Below are positions 1 through 8,201 of a DNA stretch of 64,000 bases, piece after piece; the first letter of the stretch is position 1, and every line of letters begins with the position of its first letter. The position numbers and the translations under genes were made by a program. The notes below the pieces were generated by a model. It was not told where the DNA came from, did no database searches, and saw nothing but the letters and a program-made list of their open reading frames with translations. This DNA comes from Chloroflexota bacterium (GTDB taxonomy: Bacteria > Chloroflexota > UBA11872): positions 1 through 64,000 of the forward strand of contig JAJDZU010000016.1 in assembly GCA_022824495.1 (NCBI GenBank), written 5' to 3'.

Positions 1-141
1 GCCGCTGATCCGCACCCCGGCCACATTGCGGGGCGCGCCCTCGGCTTCGCTACCCGTCTCTTCCTGCGCCTGCAATGGCGTGTACTGCCCCAGCAGCGCC
101 GCGCTCACCAGCAACAGGCCCACCACCGCCCCCAGCGCCAC
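1..141 (-). CDS. Secreted protein, N-terminal fragment (runs off left edge)
   Basis: The reading frame runs leftward off the window, so only about 47 residues are visible. They form a hydrophobic stretch (ALGAVVGLLLVSAALLG) followed by a small-residue site near LQA and then an acidic, Gln/Glu-rich segment. This is the pattern of a Sec signal peptide or membrane anchor on an exported protein. I placed the start at the GTG at 141, but the frame stays open upstream (with Arg/Ser-rich codons that give a better n-region) through the palindromic repeat at 226-258, so the true start is uncertain. The mature domain is outside the window and no function can be given. Confidence 0.45.
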   Translation of the reverse strand, partial: MALGAVVGLLLVSAALLGQYTPLQAQEETGSEAEGAPRNVAGVRISG

Positions 142-661
142 GACGGCGGGACGGCTCGTGCCCCCTCGCCCCGTGGAGACCTTTGCATAACAGCCCCGCG
201 TCCTCGAAAGCGGGAGCCGGATGCTCCCTCTCCCCTGGGGAGAGGGTTGGGGTGAGGGACTTCCTCGCACCCAACCCTGGACTACGCAAAAGCCGCTCAC
301 CAGCCGCCGGCCGGCCACCGCCAGCCCGACCAACCCGCGCCGAAGCCGGGCCATCATGTGAGGTTCGACGCCAAGTCGGGCGTCGGGCGCGCGGCGCGGG
401 AACCCCACCCCGTTGTCGGAGCCCTTCCCGCGCGTCGATCTCGCGTTGCATCCAGCATGGGCGACCTCCCCGGCCGCCCGCCGGATCTGAACATCTCGTC
501 ACCGAGATGCCCGCGAGTATGCGCCCAACTTCACACCCCCGTCCAGCCCGCCCCCGCAACCTCCCCGTGCACCCCACGCCTCCCGGCCCGCGCCCCTGCT
601 CGCTCACGTAGCTACTCGTACGCCGCCGCCTCGCCCCGCCCGTCACAGGCCGCGGTGACCG
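142..661. other. Intergenic region with a dispersed palindromic repeat
   Basis: No convincing gene is seen here. Open frames exist on both strands but have low-complexity Arg/Pro/Ala/Gly composition typical of non-coding GC-rich DNA. The only structured element is the inverted repeat at 226-246 with its flank to 258. Confidence 0.5.
226..258 (-). repeat. Dispersed palindromic repeat (CCCTCTCCCC type)
   Basis: Two perfect 10-bp arms, CCCTCTCCCC and GGGGAGAGGG, are separated by one base (226-246) and followed by TTGGGGTGAGGG. Translated on the minus strand it gives the string LTPTLSPGE, which I recall recurring as an artefact in many unrelated high-GC genomes. It is therefore most likely a REP/MITE-like intergenic repeat rather than part of a gene. 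Confidence 0.65.
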
Positions 662-1231
662 TCATCGACGTCGTCGCAGGGTCCACCTCCGAGCCCACCC
701 CAACGCGACAACCGCCGTGACCGACGTCGTGCCCGCCAGGAAGTTGAACAGCATGTCGATTGGGTCGAAGACGCGATTGGGTAGCAACCACTGGATACCT
801 TCGTCCACCACGCCCAGGGCCGTGGTCACGAGGATGGCCACCACGGGAAACAGGGGCACCCGTCGACCCTGGCTCACCCGCTCGGCCAGCGCCTCGTGAA
901 TGAACACCCCCAGCACGCCGTACTCCATCAGATGCGTGCGCTCCGCCGGACCCACGGTCGTGCGCAGGAACAGCAGCAGGTAAACGAATGTGATGCCTAG
1001 GAGAACGGCAATCTCCGCCCCCCGGGGCCGCAACCTGATGCCCGACGTGAAGATCGTTGCCCCCAGCAGGAACATGGCAAACATGACCAGGCTCGAGGCT
1101 TCCAGCAACTCAAACTCGCGCAGCACCTCGGCCAGCGTGCCCGCCAGCCCCAGCGTCGCGTAAATCGCCACCACCACGGCGCCGCTCCACAGCCACAGCC
1201 GCCGCTCCCGCGCTGACGAAAACAGGCGCAT
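662..1231 (-). CDS. VanZ-like family membrane protein (copy 1)
   Basis: A 189-residue integral membrane protein with four to five hydrophobic segments: residues about 14-32, 45-62, 70-90, 120-140 and 160-180. The conserved core has HLMEYGVLGVFIHEAL and GVVDEGIQWLLPNRVFDPIDMLFNFLAG, with the Glu/Asp-rich DEGIQ and DP-D-N motifs of the VanZ-like family. Members are small membrane proteins, some linked to glycopeptide tolerance; the biochemical role is unknown. The stop is followed by non-coding DNA. The start lies 3 nt downstream of the stop of the near-identical neighbour, so the two are probably co-transcribed tandem duplicates. Confidence 0.85.
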   Translation of the reverse strand: MRLFSSARERRLWLWSGAVVVAIYATLGLAGTLAEVLREFELLEASSLVMFAMFLLGATIFTSGIRLRPRGAEIAVLLGITFVYLLLFLRTTVGPAERTHLMEYGVLGVFIHEALAERVSQGRRVPLFPVVAILVTTALGVVDEGIQWLLPNRVFDPIDMLFNFLAGTTSVTAVVALGWARRWTLRRRR

Positions 1232-1234
1232 CGC

Positions 1235-1807
1235 CTACCCCTCGCCTCTGGCGCGACTCGTCCGCCGCCGCGCCCAGGCCAGTGCCATCACCGCGCCAAT
1301 CGCCATCGTTCCCGCCAGCAGGTTGAACAGGATGTCCTGCGGATCGAAGACCCGATCCGGCAGAAACCACTGGATCCCCTCGTCAATCACGCCCAGCGCG
1401 GCGGTCGTCAATGCCGCAACCACCGGAGGCAGCGGAACCCGTCGACCCTCTCGAACCCGTTCCGAGAGCGCCTCGTAAATGAACACGCCCAACACCCCGT
1501 ACTCGATCAGGTGCGAGCGCTCCTCCAGGATCGCCATCCGTGTGAACACCATCAGATACGCGGCCACGATCCCCATCGCCACGGCGATCTCGACCCTGCC
1601 GATCCGAACCTTGACCCCTTGCGTCACGATCGTGGCGCCCACCAGGAACATGCCGAGCAGAAAGAACACCGCGGCGTCCAGAAAGCCGTGCTCCCGCAGC
1701 CACTCGGCCAGCGTCCCCGTCAGCCCCAGCGTCGCGTAGATCGCCGCCGCCACCGCCAGCGTCCACAGCCACAACCGCCGCTCCCGCCTCGACGAAAACA
1801 GGCTCAT
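1235..1807 (-). CDS. VanZ-like family membrane protein (copy 2)
   Basis: A 190-residue paralogue of the adjacent gene that aligns end to end without gaps in the core. It shares the N-terminal Arg-Glu-Arg-Arg-Leu-Trp-Leu-Trp segment, HLIEYGVLGVFIYEAL and GVIDEGIQWFLPDRVFDPQDILFNLLAG. I used the internal ATG at 1807 because the protein then begins exactly like copy 1 (MSLFSS versus MRLFSS); the longer upstream frame has no similarity. The leader contains a small stem, GGCTGCC-ctc-GGCAGCC (1824-1840). The function is unknown beyond the VanZ-like fold. Confidence 0.85.
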   Translation of the reverse strand: MSLFSSRRERRLWLWTLAVAAAIYATLGLTGTLAEWLREHGFLDAAVFFLLGMFLVGATIVTQGVKVRIGRVEIAVAMGIVAAYLMVFTRMAILEERSHLIEYGVLGVFIYEALSERVREGRRVPLPPVVAALTTAALGVIDEGIQWFLPDRVFDPQDILFNLLAGTMAIGAVMALAWARRRTSRARGEG

Positions 1808-1899
1808 GGCATGACTCCCCACCGGCTGCCCTCGGCAGCCGCGTTCAAAATGGACCGGTCCCGCCGGCAGCCCTCGCCGACTACCCGCGGCCACGGTCA

Positions 1900-1928
1900 T
1901 TGCGGTCTGTCTACGGTCAGTGTACAAT
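1900..1928 (+). promoter_or_regulatory. Candidate sigma-70-type promoter for the dapF operon
   Basis: TTGCGG at 1900-1905 and TACAAT at 1923-1928 are separated by 17 nt. The -10 box matches the consensus at 5 of 6 positions and the -35 box only at TTG. It would start transcription near 1935, leaving a leader of about 210 nt before dapF. The leader carries the repeat at 1981-2003 and the palindrome at 2062-2085. The region 1808-2144 holds no gene. Confidence 0.35.
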
Positions 1929-1980
1929 CGACCCGATGTCGTCGCAACCACGATTCTGGATGCCTCCAACCCACGCCCCG

Positions 1981-2003
1981 TTCACCCTGAGCCTGTCGAA
2001 GGG
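1981..2003 (+). repeat. Dispersed repeat unit (TTCACCCTGAGCCTGTCGAA type)
   Basis: This 23-bp unit reads TTCACCCTGAGCCTG then TCGAAGGG. Its six-frame translations (VHPEPVEG, TLSLSKG, LRQAQGE, FDRLRVNG) are artefact peptides that I recall appearing in many unrelated bacterial genomes. It is interpreted as an intergenic repeat lying between the dapF promoter and dapF. Confidence 0.6.
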
Positions 2004-2061
2004 CGCTGCCTCCTCGCCCCGCGTCGCGATTCGCCGGCCCCAGGACGCCCCGAAATGCCTC

Positions 2062-2085
2062 AAGAGTTTTTTGGAAAAAACTCTT
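2062..2085. repeat. 24-bp AT-rich perfect palindrome in the dapF leader
   Basis: The arms AAGAGTTTTTT and AAAAAACTCTT (11 bp each, perfect) are separated by GG. The T- and A-runs contrast strongly with the surrounding GC-rich sequence. The element sits 59 nt upstream of the dapF start. It could be an operator, a leader hairpin or a bidirectional terminator-like stem; the sequence alone does not decide. Confidence 0.5.
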
Positions 2086-2144
2086 ACGCGCGCAAACCCG
2101 CCACCAAGTACCCTGACCCCGCGCCACCCAGGCCCTCCCCGTCC

Positions 2145-3005
2145 ATGACCCTCCCCTTCACCAAGATGCACGGCGCCGGCAACGACTTCGTCCTCCTCGA
2201 CGGCCGCCGCGATCTCCCCTCCGACCTCGGCCACGTCGCCCGCGCCATCGGCGACCGCCACCTGGGCGTCGGCTTCGACCAGCTCCTCGTCGTCCGCGAC
2301 GGCCAGTCGCACCCCTACCACATGGAAATCTGGAACTCCGACGGCTCCCTCGCCGAGATGTGCGGCAACGGCATCCGCTGCTTCGCCAAGTGGCTCTACG
2401 ACCGCGACGAGCTCTCCACCGGCCCCGTCACCGTCGAAACCGCCGGCGGCCCCCGCCCGATCCAGGTCAACGGCTACGTCAACGGCGCCTTCGAGGCCGC
2501 CGTCGGCATGGGCGTCCCCGACTTCACCCCCGCTAACATCCCCATGCACCCCGATGGCCCAGGCAGCCGCGCCACTCTCCACCCCGACAGCCAGACCCTC
2601 ACCGTCACCGGCGTCTCCATGGGAAACCCCCACGCCGTCTCGTTCCAGGACTCCGTCGACGATTTCCCCCTCGAACACATCGGCCCGCTCGTCGAGCACG
2701 ACCCCGCCTTCCCCGAACGCGTGAACTTCGAAATCGTCCAGGTCCTTTCCCCCGGACACCTCAAGGTCCGCGTCTGGGAACGCGGCGCCGGCATCACCCT
2801 CGCCTGCGGCACCGGCGCGTCCGCCTCGGTAGCCGTCGCCGTGCTCGAGGGCCGTATCGATCCCGGCCCGGTTGATCTGGACATGCCGGGCGGTAGGCTG
2901 CGGGTCGTTTGGGACGGTCCGGGCCACGAACTGATTCTGCGTGGACCGGCGGCCACCGTCTTCGAAGGCGCGTGGCCCACTAGCAACGCTGCGGAGGCCC
3001 TCTGA
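2145..3005 (+). CDS. dapF: Diaminopimelate epimerase
   Basis: DapF interconverts LL- and meso-2,6-diaminopimelate, the step before lysine and peptidoglycan cross-linking. It is cytosolic and needs no cofactor. The 286-residue length is normal. Both catalytic cysteines are present: Cys73 in EMCGNGIRCF and Cys221 in LACGTGAS. The N-terminal FTKMHGAGNDFVLLD motif is also conserved. I chose the ATG at 2145 because it places this motif at the usual distance from the N-terminus; an upstream in-frame extension consists of repeat DNA. dapL starts 2 nt after the stop, so the two genes form a lysine/meso-DAP operon. Confidence 0.96.
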   Translation: MTLPFTKMHGAGNDFVLLDGRRDLPSDLGHVARAIGDRHLGVGFDQLLVVRDGQSHPYHMEIWNSDGSLAEMCGNGIRCFAKWLYDRDELSTGPVTVETAGGPRPIQVNGYVNGAFEAAVGMGVPDFTPANIPMHPDGPGSRATLHPDSQTLTVTGVSMGNPHAVSFQDSVDDFPLEHIGPLVEHDPAFPERVNFEIVQVLSPGHLKVRVWERGAGITLACGTGASASVAVAVLEGRIDPGPVDLDMPGGRLRVVWDGPGHELILRGPAATVFEGAWPTSNAAEAL

Positions 3006-3006
3006 C

Positions 3007-4173
3007 GTGAGCATCCAGTTCGCCGACCGAATCTCCAACCTCCCGCCCTACCTCTTTGCCGAGCTCGACAAACTCCGCGAAGCCAAGCGCGCCGAGGGTG
3101 TCGACGTCATCAGCCTCGGCATCGGCGACCCCGACCTCCCCACCCCCGACCCGATACTCGACGCCCTGGACCGTGCCGCCCGCGATCCGGTCAACCACCG
3201 CTACCCCGAGTACTACGGCCTCGACGAGCTCCGCGAAGCCATCGCCGCCTGGTACGCCCGACGCTTCCAGGTAAACCTCGACCCCGCCACCGAAATCGTC
3301 CCCCTCATTGGCTCCAAGGAGGGCATCGCCCACCTCCCACTGGCGCTAGTCAACCCCGGCGACACGGTTCTGATGACCGACCCCGGCTACCCCGTCTATG
3401 CCATCGGGACCATGCTCGCGGGCGGCGTCTCCCACTCCCTCCCGCTCACGTCCGAGCGTGGCTGGATTCCCGACCTGAACGCCGTTCCCGCCGACGCGCT
3501 CGCAAACGCCCGCCTGCTCTGGCTCTGCTACCCCGGCAACCCCACCGCGGCCGTGGCGCCCTTCGGTTTCTTCGAGGAAGCCGTCGAATTCGCCCGCGCC
3601 AACAACGTCGTGCTCGCCCAGGACGCCGCCTACTCGGAGGTCGTCTTCGACGGTTACCGCTGCCGCAGCATCCTCGAGATCCCCGAAGCCCGCGACGTCG
3701 CCGTCGAGTTCCACTCCCTCTCCAAGACCTACAACATGACGGGCTGGCGGATCGGTTGGATGGCCGGAAACCCGGAAGTGGTCGAAGCCCTGGGACGGGT
3801 CAAGACCAACGTCGACTCCGGCATCTTCCAGGCCGTCCAGCACGCCGGTATCGCCGCGCTTGACATCGACCAGGACTGGATCGATGCCCGCAACGCTCAC
3901 CTGCAGGACCGCCGCGACCGTGTCGTGACCGCCCTGCGCAACGTGGGCGTCGCGCCGGAGGTCCCCAAGGCCAGCCTCTATCTCTGGAGCCCCACCCCTG
4001 GCGGCATGTCCTCCGTCGACTTTGCGACACGCCTGATCGACGAGGTCGGCGTCATCGTGACTCCCGGCGTCGGCTTCGGGACCTACGGCGAGGGCCACTT
4101 CCGCATCTCGCTCACCACTCCGGACGACCGGCTCGACGAAGCGCTGGAGCGCATTGCCACTGTCACCTTCTAA
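3007..4173 (+). CDS. dapL: LL-diaminopimelate aminotransferase
   Basis: This class I/II PLP aminotransferase converts tetrahydrodipicolinate directly to LL-diaminopimelate, bypassing the succinylase and acetylase routes. The protein has 388 residues from GTG. Visible motifs are the N-terminal SLGIGDPDLPTP, RYPEYYGLDELR, the YPGNPT substrate/PLP loop, and the PLP lysine Lys240 in FHSLSKTYNMTGWRIGWM. Its position 1 nt downstream of dapF supports DapL over generic aspartate aminotransferases. The 3' end overlaps the likely hflX start by 20 nt. DapL is typical of Chloroflexota, among others. Confidence 0.9.
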   Translation: MSIQFADRISNLPPYLFAELDKLREAKRAEGVDVISLGIGDPDLPTPDPILDALDRAARDPVNHRYPEYYGLDELREAIAAWYARRFQVNLDPATEIVPLIGSKEGIAHLPLALVNPGDTVLMTDPGYPVYAIGTMLAGGVSHSLPLTSERGWIPDLNAVPADALANARLLWLCYPGNPTAAVAPFGFFEEAVEFARANNVVLAQDAAYSEVVFDGYRCRSILEIPEARDVAVEFHSLSKTYNMTGWRIGWMAGNPEVVEALGRVKTNVDSGIFQAVQHAGIAALDIDQDWIDARNAHLQDRRDRVVTALRNVGVAPEVPKASLYLWSPTPGGMSSVDFATRLIDEVGVIVTPGVGFGTYGEGHFRISLTTPDDRLDEALERIATVTF

Positions 4174-5485
4174 CGGCCGCCCCCAGACCGGACCGTCCGA
4201 TACGGATGTCTCCGGGCGGCTGCTCGACGCGCGTCCCGAGCGAGCCTTTCTCGTCGGCCTCGAGGGTCTGCCCGAACTCGGCGACTGGCCTGCCGACGCG
4301 TCCCTCGACGAACTCGCCCAACTCGTCGAAACCGCCGGAGCCGAAGTCGTTGGCCGAACCCTCCTCCGCATCCGTCGCCCCGTCGCCGCCACCCTGATGG
4401 GCAGCGGCCAACTCGAAGAGTCAATCGCCCTTGCCCGCGCCCATGACGCCGACGTGCTAATGATCGACGCCGACCTCAAACCCCGCCAGCAGCGCAACCT
4501 GGAGAACGCCTTCAAGGACAAGGTCCTTGATCGCACCGGCGTCATCCTCGACATTTTTGCCGCGCGCGCCCGCACCGTTGAAGGGCATCTCCAGGTCGAA
4601 CGCGCCCAGCTGGAGTATCTCCTGCCGCGGCTCTCGGAACTCTGGGTCCAGTTTTCGCGACAGCGCGGCGGTGTCGGCCCATTCCGCGGTCCCGGCGAAA
4701 CCCAGATCGAAACCGACCGCCGCCTCTACCGCGGCCGCATGGCCATGCTGGACAAGCGGCTGGACGCTGTGCGCGCTCGCCGCGCCAGGGGCCGCGCCCG
4801 TCGCCGCGAGTCCGGCTTCCTCACTGCGGCCTTGGTCGGCTACACCAACGCCGGCAAGAGCAGCCTCCTTAACGCTCTCACCGGCGCCGGCGTCCTCACC
4901 GAAGACCGACTCTTCGCCACCCTGGACCCCACCACTCGCAGCGTCGACCTGCCCGACGGCGGCGCAATCCTCGTCTCCGACACGGTCGGATTCATCCAGC
5001 GCCTGCCCACTCGCCTGGTCCAGGCCTTCCGCGGAACGCTCGAAGAGGCAATCGAGGCCGACGTCCTGATTCACGTCGTTGACCTGGCGAACCCCGCCTT
5101 CGAGCGCCAGGTCGAGGTCGTCCACGACACTCTCCGCGACATCGGCGCTGGTCGGCGCCCGATCGTCACGGCGCTCAACAAAGTCGATATCGCCCCCGCG
5201 CCCGACCTTGCCGAGTACCCCAACGCCGTGGCCGTCTCCGCGACGACCGGTGACGGAATCCAGGATCTGCTCCAGCGGCTGGCCGACATTCACCGAGTCA
5301 GCACCGTCGACATCGAAGTCGAGATCCCCTATGACGACAGCCGTCTGGTAGCCCTCTTCCACGAACACGGCAGCGTGGAAGAGGAGTCCTTCGGCCAATC
5401 CGGAACGCGACTGCGCGGCGCTGTGCCGTCTGCCCTGGCCGGCCGCTTTGACGCCTACCGCGTGGAACCGGCGGCCTCCCGATGA
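4154..5485 (+). CDS. hflX: GTPase HflX
   Basis: HflX is a ribosome-associated GTPase that splits stalled 70S ribosomes under stress. The protein has 443 residues. Residues about 30-215 form the N-terminal nucleotide-binding and helical HflX domain, including RARTVEGHLQVERAQLEYLLPRL and GPGETQIETDRR. Residues about 222-385 form the G domain, with G1 GYTNAGKSS (229-237), G3 DTVGF, G4 NKVD and G5 SATTGDG. A short C-terminal domain follows. The start is a TTG inside the end of dapL and is uncertain. The stop overlaps the next gene's ATG by 4 nt, indicating translational coupling. Confidence 0.93.
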   Translation: MPLSPSNGRPQTGPSDTDVSGRLLDARPERAFLVGLEGLPELGDWPADASLDELAQLVETAGAEVVGRTLLRIRRPVAATLMGSGQLEESIALARAHDADVLMIDADLKPRQQRNLENAFKDKVLDRTGVILDIFAARARTVEGHLQVERAQLEYLLPRLSELWVQFSRQRGGVGPFRGPGETQIETDRRLYRGRMAMLDKRLDAVRARRARGRARRRESGFLTAALVGYTNAGKSSLLNALTGAGVLTEDRLFATLDPTTRSVDLPDGGAILVSDTVGFIQRLPTRLVQAFRGTLEEAIEADVLIHVVDLANPAFERQVEVVHDTLRDIGAGRRPIVTALNKVDIAPAPDLAEYPNAVAVSATTGDGIQDLLQRLADIHRVSTVDIEVEIPYDDSRLVALFHEHGSVEEESFGQSGTRLRGAVPSALAGRFDAYRVEPAASR

Positions 5486-6798
5486 CCGGGCAGCTGCAAG
5501 TCGGCTTCGCGCGACGCGACATCACCCCGTCGCCCGGCATCGACCTCAGTGGCTTCGGGTTCCGCTTCGGCGCCAACCTCGGCTCCCTTGAGCCGCTTGA
5601 AGTCGACGTCCTCGCAGTCAGCGAAGGCGACCAGACGTTGCTGCTTCTGAGCTTTGACTTAATCGGCCTGACCATTGAGCACCTGGCCGACCTTCGTGCC
5701 CGCATGGCGGCTGAGACCGGTGTTCCCGGTGCCAACCAGATGTGGGCCTGCACCCACACCCACGGCGGTCCTGAAACCGGGGTGCTCCCCAGCATGGGTG
5801 AGAAAGATCCCGACTATCTGGACTTCGTCGAGGAAGCGGCCGTTGCTGCGGCTATTGAGGCGCTGGGCCGCATGTCCACGGCGAATCTGTGGCTGGCCCG
5901 CGGTGCGTCCTACATGGGCGCCAACCGACGATCCGCCGCCTTCCGTCCCGGCGGGCCCGAGGACGGCCACATCAACGACATCGACGCAGCTGTGGTCGTG
6001 GCCGAGTTCCGCAATGCGGACCGCAAGCCCATCGTCACGCTGGTGAACTACAGCTGCCACCCCACCGGCTCACGCGAGAGCGTCAGTACCTCCGACTATC
6101 CCGGCCACATGCGACGTACCATCAGCGAGGTCACAGGTGCGCCCTGTCTCTACGTCAACGGCGCCGGCGGTGACGTCAATCAGCGTTTCGACGGCGCCGG
6201 CTATCGCAGCGTCTCCAACGCCCGTCACCACGGCATCGCCCTTGGCCGCACGGTCCTTGACCTCCGTTCGCAGTTGCGCCAATCCTCGACGTCGTGCGCG
6301 GACGCTGCTTCCTCGTCCGCCGACCTCCACTACGCCGATCCAATCAGCCAGGCCGAAGCCCGCCGAATCCTCGCGGTAGGTCAGCGCGCCTTGGAGGCGA
6401 CGACCGGAACCGCCCAGCGCCTGCGCATCCAGGCGCACCAGGTCGACTTCGCCCGGCGCGTCCTCGATTGGCAACCGTCCGAGGGTCCAGATCTCACCGT
6501 CGACATCCAGGCGCTACGCATGGGCGACCTCGCGCTCGTCGCCATACCCTCCGAGTTCTTCTCGGCCGACGGCCGCGCGCTTCGCGCCGAAACTCGGTCG
6601 CCCGAACTCATGATCGCCGGCTGGAGCAACGGCCTCGTCGGCTACACGCCTACGCGCCGCGCCATGGCCACCGGCGGCTACGAGGTCGACGACGCCCACC
6701 GTTGGTACGGCCATCACGCCGCCTGGGCCCCCGTCAGCGGTGACAACCTGCGCGAGGCTGCGCTGGCCTCAATCAGCCACCTGTTCGGCGAACGCTAA
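5482..6798 (+). CDS. Neutral/alkaline ceramidase-like hydrolase
   Basis: The 438-residue protein resembles the N-terminal catalytic domain of neutral/alkaline non-lysosomal ceramidases (Zn-dependent amidases). It begins VGFARRDITPSPGIDLSGFG. It contains the metal-binding CTHTHGGPETG (residues about 91-101), YSCHPTGS with a further His, and NGAGGDVNQRF. No signal peptide is seen, and the ceramidase C-terminal beta-sandwich is absent, so the substrate may be another N-acyl compound. The ATG overlaps the hflX stop by 4 nt. Its 3' end overlaps the convergent zinc-ribbon gene by 4 nt. Confidence 0.8.
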   Translation: MTGQLQVGFARRDITPSPGIDLSGFGFRFGANLGSLEPLEVDVLAVSEGDQTLLLLSFDLIGLTIEHLADLRARMAAETGVPGANQMWACTHTHGGPETGVLPSMGEKDPDYLDFVEEAAVAAAIEALGRMSTANLWLARGASYMGANRRSAAFRPGGPEDGHINDIDAAVVVAEFRNADRKPIVTLVNYSCHPTGSRESVSTSDYPGHMRRTISEVTGAPCLYVNGAGGDVNQRFDGAGYRSVSNARHHGIALGRTVLDLRSQLRQSSTSCADAASSSADLHYADPISQAEARRILAVGQRALEATTGTAQRLRIQAHQVDFARRVLDWQPSEGPDLTVDIQALRMGDLALVAIPSEFFSADGRALRAETRSPELMIAGWSNGLVGYTPTRRAMATGGYEVDDAHRWYGHHAAWAPVSGDNLREAALASISHLFGER

Positions 6799-7151
6799 TC
6801 GGCGCTCAACGCCCGCCTCATCCACACGATGACCAGGGCCGCCAAGCAACCCACTACCCAGACCGCAATGGCCGGAATCACCCACGGCCCGCTGATCACC
6901 GCTCCCCAGGCACTCAGCACCACCACCCCAATCGCCCCGCTGCCGAGAGCCGTCAGCAGAAACGCAATCGAACGAATGGTCCGCGTCTGCATCCACGCGC
7001 GCCGGGCCGGACGCGCCGCGCCGCACGCCCGGCACACTTGCCAGCCCCGAGCATTGGTCCGATGGCACACGCGGCACAACCAGATCGTCCCAGGCAAGAC
7101 CTGGGTTGTCGTGCTCAGACCGCTCGCGTGGCTGTGGCGATCAGTGGTCAT
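6795..7151 (-). CDS. Zinc-ribbon membrane protein coupled to the Xer recombinase
   Basis: A 118-residue protein with an N-terminal zinc ribbon, CRVCHRTNARGWQVCRACG (CxxC-x10-CxxC, residues about 26-44), and two predicted transmembrane helices (about 61-83 and 88-110). The topology suggests a small membrane-anchored zinc finger. Its ATG overlaps the recombinase stop in an ATGA, so the two genes are likely translated from one mRNA. I do not recognise a named family; a role with the recombinase is inferred from coupling only. Confidence 0.75.
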   Translation of the reverse strand: MTTDRHSHASGLSTTTQVLPGTIWLCRVCHRTNARGWQVCRACGAARPARRAWMQTRTIRSIAFLLTALGSGAIGVVVLSAWGAVISGPWVIPAIAVWVVGCLAALVIVWMRRALSAD

Positions 7152-8164
7152 CGCGCGTGAATTCGATCCGTCGGCGAGCGGCCCTTCCGAGCCGTCGCCG
7201 CTGCCTCTTCCACGGTCGGGCTGTAACGATCGAACGCCTCGCGCAGCTTGGCGGTCTCGTAGTGCGCATAGATTCGCTTCGTCGTATCAGGCGAGGCGTG
7301 CCCCAGGATGTCCTGAACCTCCGACAGATTCGCCCCTCGATTCAACAGCGACGTGGCCTTTAGATGCCGGAAGTCATGTGTCGTGGCTGGCACTCCGACA
7401 GCCGCGGCATAGGTCTTCACGATCTTCCAGATCGATTGCGGCGACAGGCGCAGCCGCTCGCCTGCGCGGCCAGGCTGCTTCGGCTTTCCGTGATGGCGAA
7501 TGAACATCGGCGCATACGCGTCGTTCCGTGCCTCGACATAGACGCGAATCGCCTCACGCGTGTCATCGTCGAAAAACACCACTCTCTCGCGGTCGCCCTT
7601 CCCCGTGATCAGAGCCTGCTGCGCCCACCCGTCGTCCACGTCTCTCCGGTCAAGCCGGGCCGCCTCACGCCGGCGCATACCGGTGGTAAACAACAGGAGC
7701 AACAAGGCTCGGTCCCGATAGACCCGTAGCCGGGCATCTTTCGAAGCTGATTCGGCAATCAATCCTGGCAATTCGTTCTTGACATAATCAACAATCAGCG
7801 CCAGCCCGTTCTCAACTCGCGGCGTCCGATAGCCAGGCTTGTCGCGGACCGCGCGCAATCGCTCAACTGCACGTTCGAGTTCAACGCCGTCCAGTTCGCC
7901 TGAACGCAGGCAATGCCGCAGAAAGGCCCGAACCGCCGCCAGGTAGGTTGAAATCGTGGCCTGGCGCTCGCGTCCAAACTCATCCACCAACTCCAGATAA
8001 AACCGCTCGAGTACGCCGTCGTCCAACTCGTCCAGCAACGTCTCGGTACCGCGCCAGGCCAGGAAACGCCGCAACCCCGTCCCATACGTCGCCCTCGTGC
8101 TCGGGGCCTTGGCACGCATGGCGCCCAAGAAATCCGCCGTGGCGGTCTGCAGGGTCGGGCTCAT
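7148..8164 (-). CDS. Xer-type tyrosine recombinase
   Basis: This 338-residue site-specific recombinase has an N-terminal SAM-like core-binding domain (about 5-95) and a C-terminal catalytic domain. The full active-site set is visible: Arg164 (TTGMRRREAARL), Lys189 (ITGKGDRERVV), His263 and Arg266 (THDFRHLKATSLLNRG), His289 (ILGHAS) and the nucleophile Tyr299 (KRIYAHY). Length and sequence resemble XerC/XerD/XerA more than phage integrases. I chose the ATG at 8164; an in-frame extension to 8254 is possible. A dif-like palindrome lies about 450 bp upstream. No excisionase or phage genes are adjacent, so a chromosome-dimer or cassette role is as plausible as a mobile element. Confidence 0.88.
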   Translation of the reverse strand: MSPTLQTATADFLGAMRAKAPSTRATYGTGLRRFLAWRGTETLLDELDDGVLERFYLELVDEFGRERQATISTYLAAVRAFLRHCLRSGELDGVELERAVERLRAVRDKPGYRTPRVENGLALIVDYVKNELPGLIAESASKDARLRVYRDRALLLLLFTTGMRRREAARLDRRDVDDGWAQQALITGKGDRERVVFFDDDTREAIRVYVEARNDAYAPMFIRHHGKPKQPGRAGERLRLSPQSIWKIVKTYAAAVGVPATTHDFRHLKATSLLNRGANLSEVQDILGHASPDTTKRIYAHYETAKLREAFDRYSPTVEEAAATARKGRSPTDRIHAR

Positions 8165-8201
8165 GGACTCCAGTCCGGAATCGCCTATACACCAAAGGTA
8201 C

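Noticed and set aside
50..646. 198-codon minus-strand frame at the left edge
   Set aside because: Contains the LTPTLSPGERE repeat artefact and Arg/Gly low complexity; the signal-peptide frame in the same DNA is more credible.
1917..3038. Long minus-strand frame opposite dapF
   Set aside because: Antisense to a clear dapF with both catalytic cysteines; Gly/Ala/Val/Asp-rich composition is typical of shadow frames in GC-rich genes.
3346..4575. 409-codon minus-strand frame opposite dapL and hflX
   Set aside because: Spans two well-supported genes on the other strand and shows no domain features.
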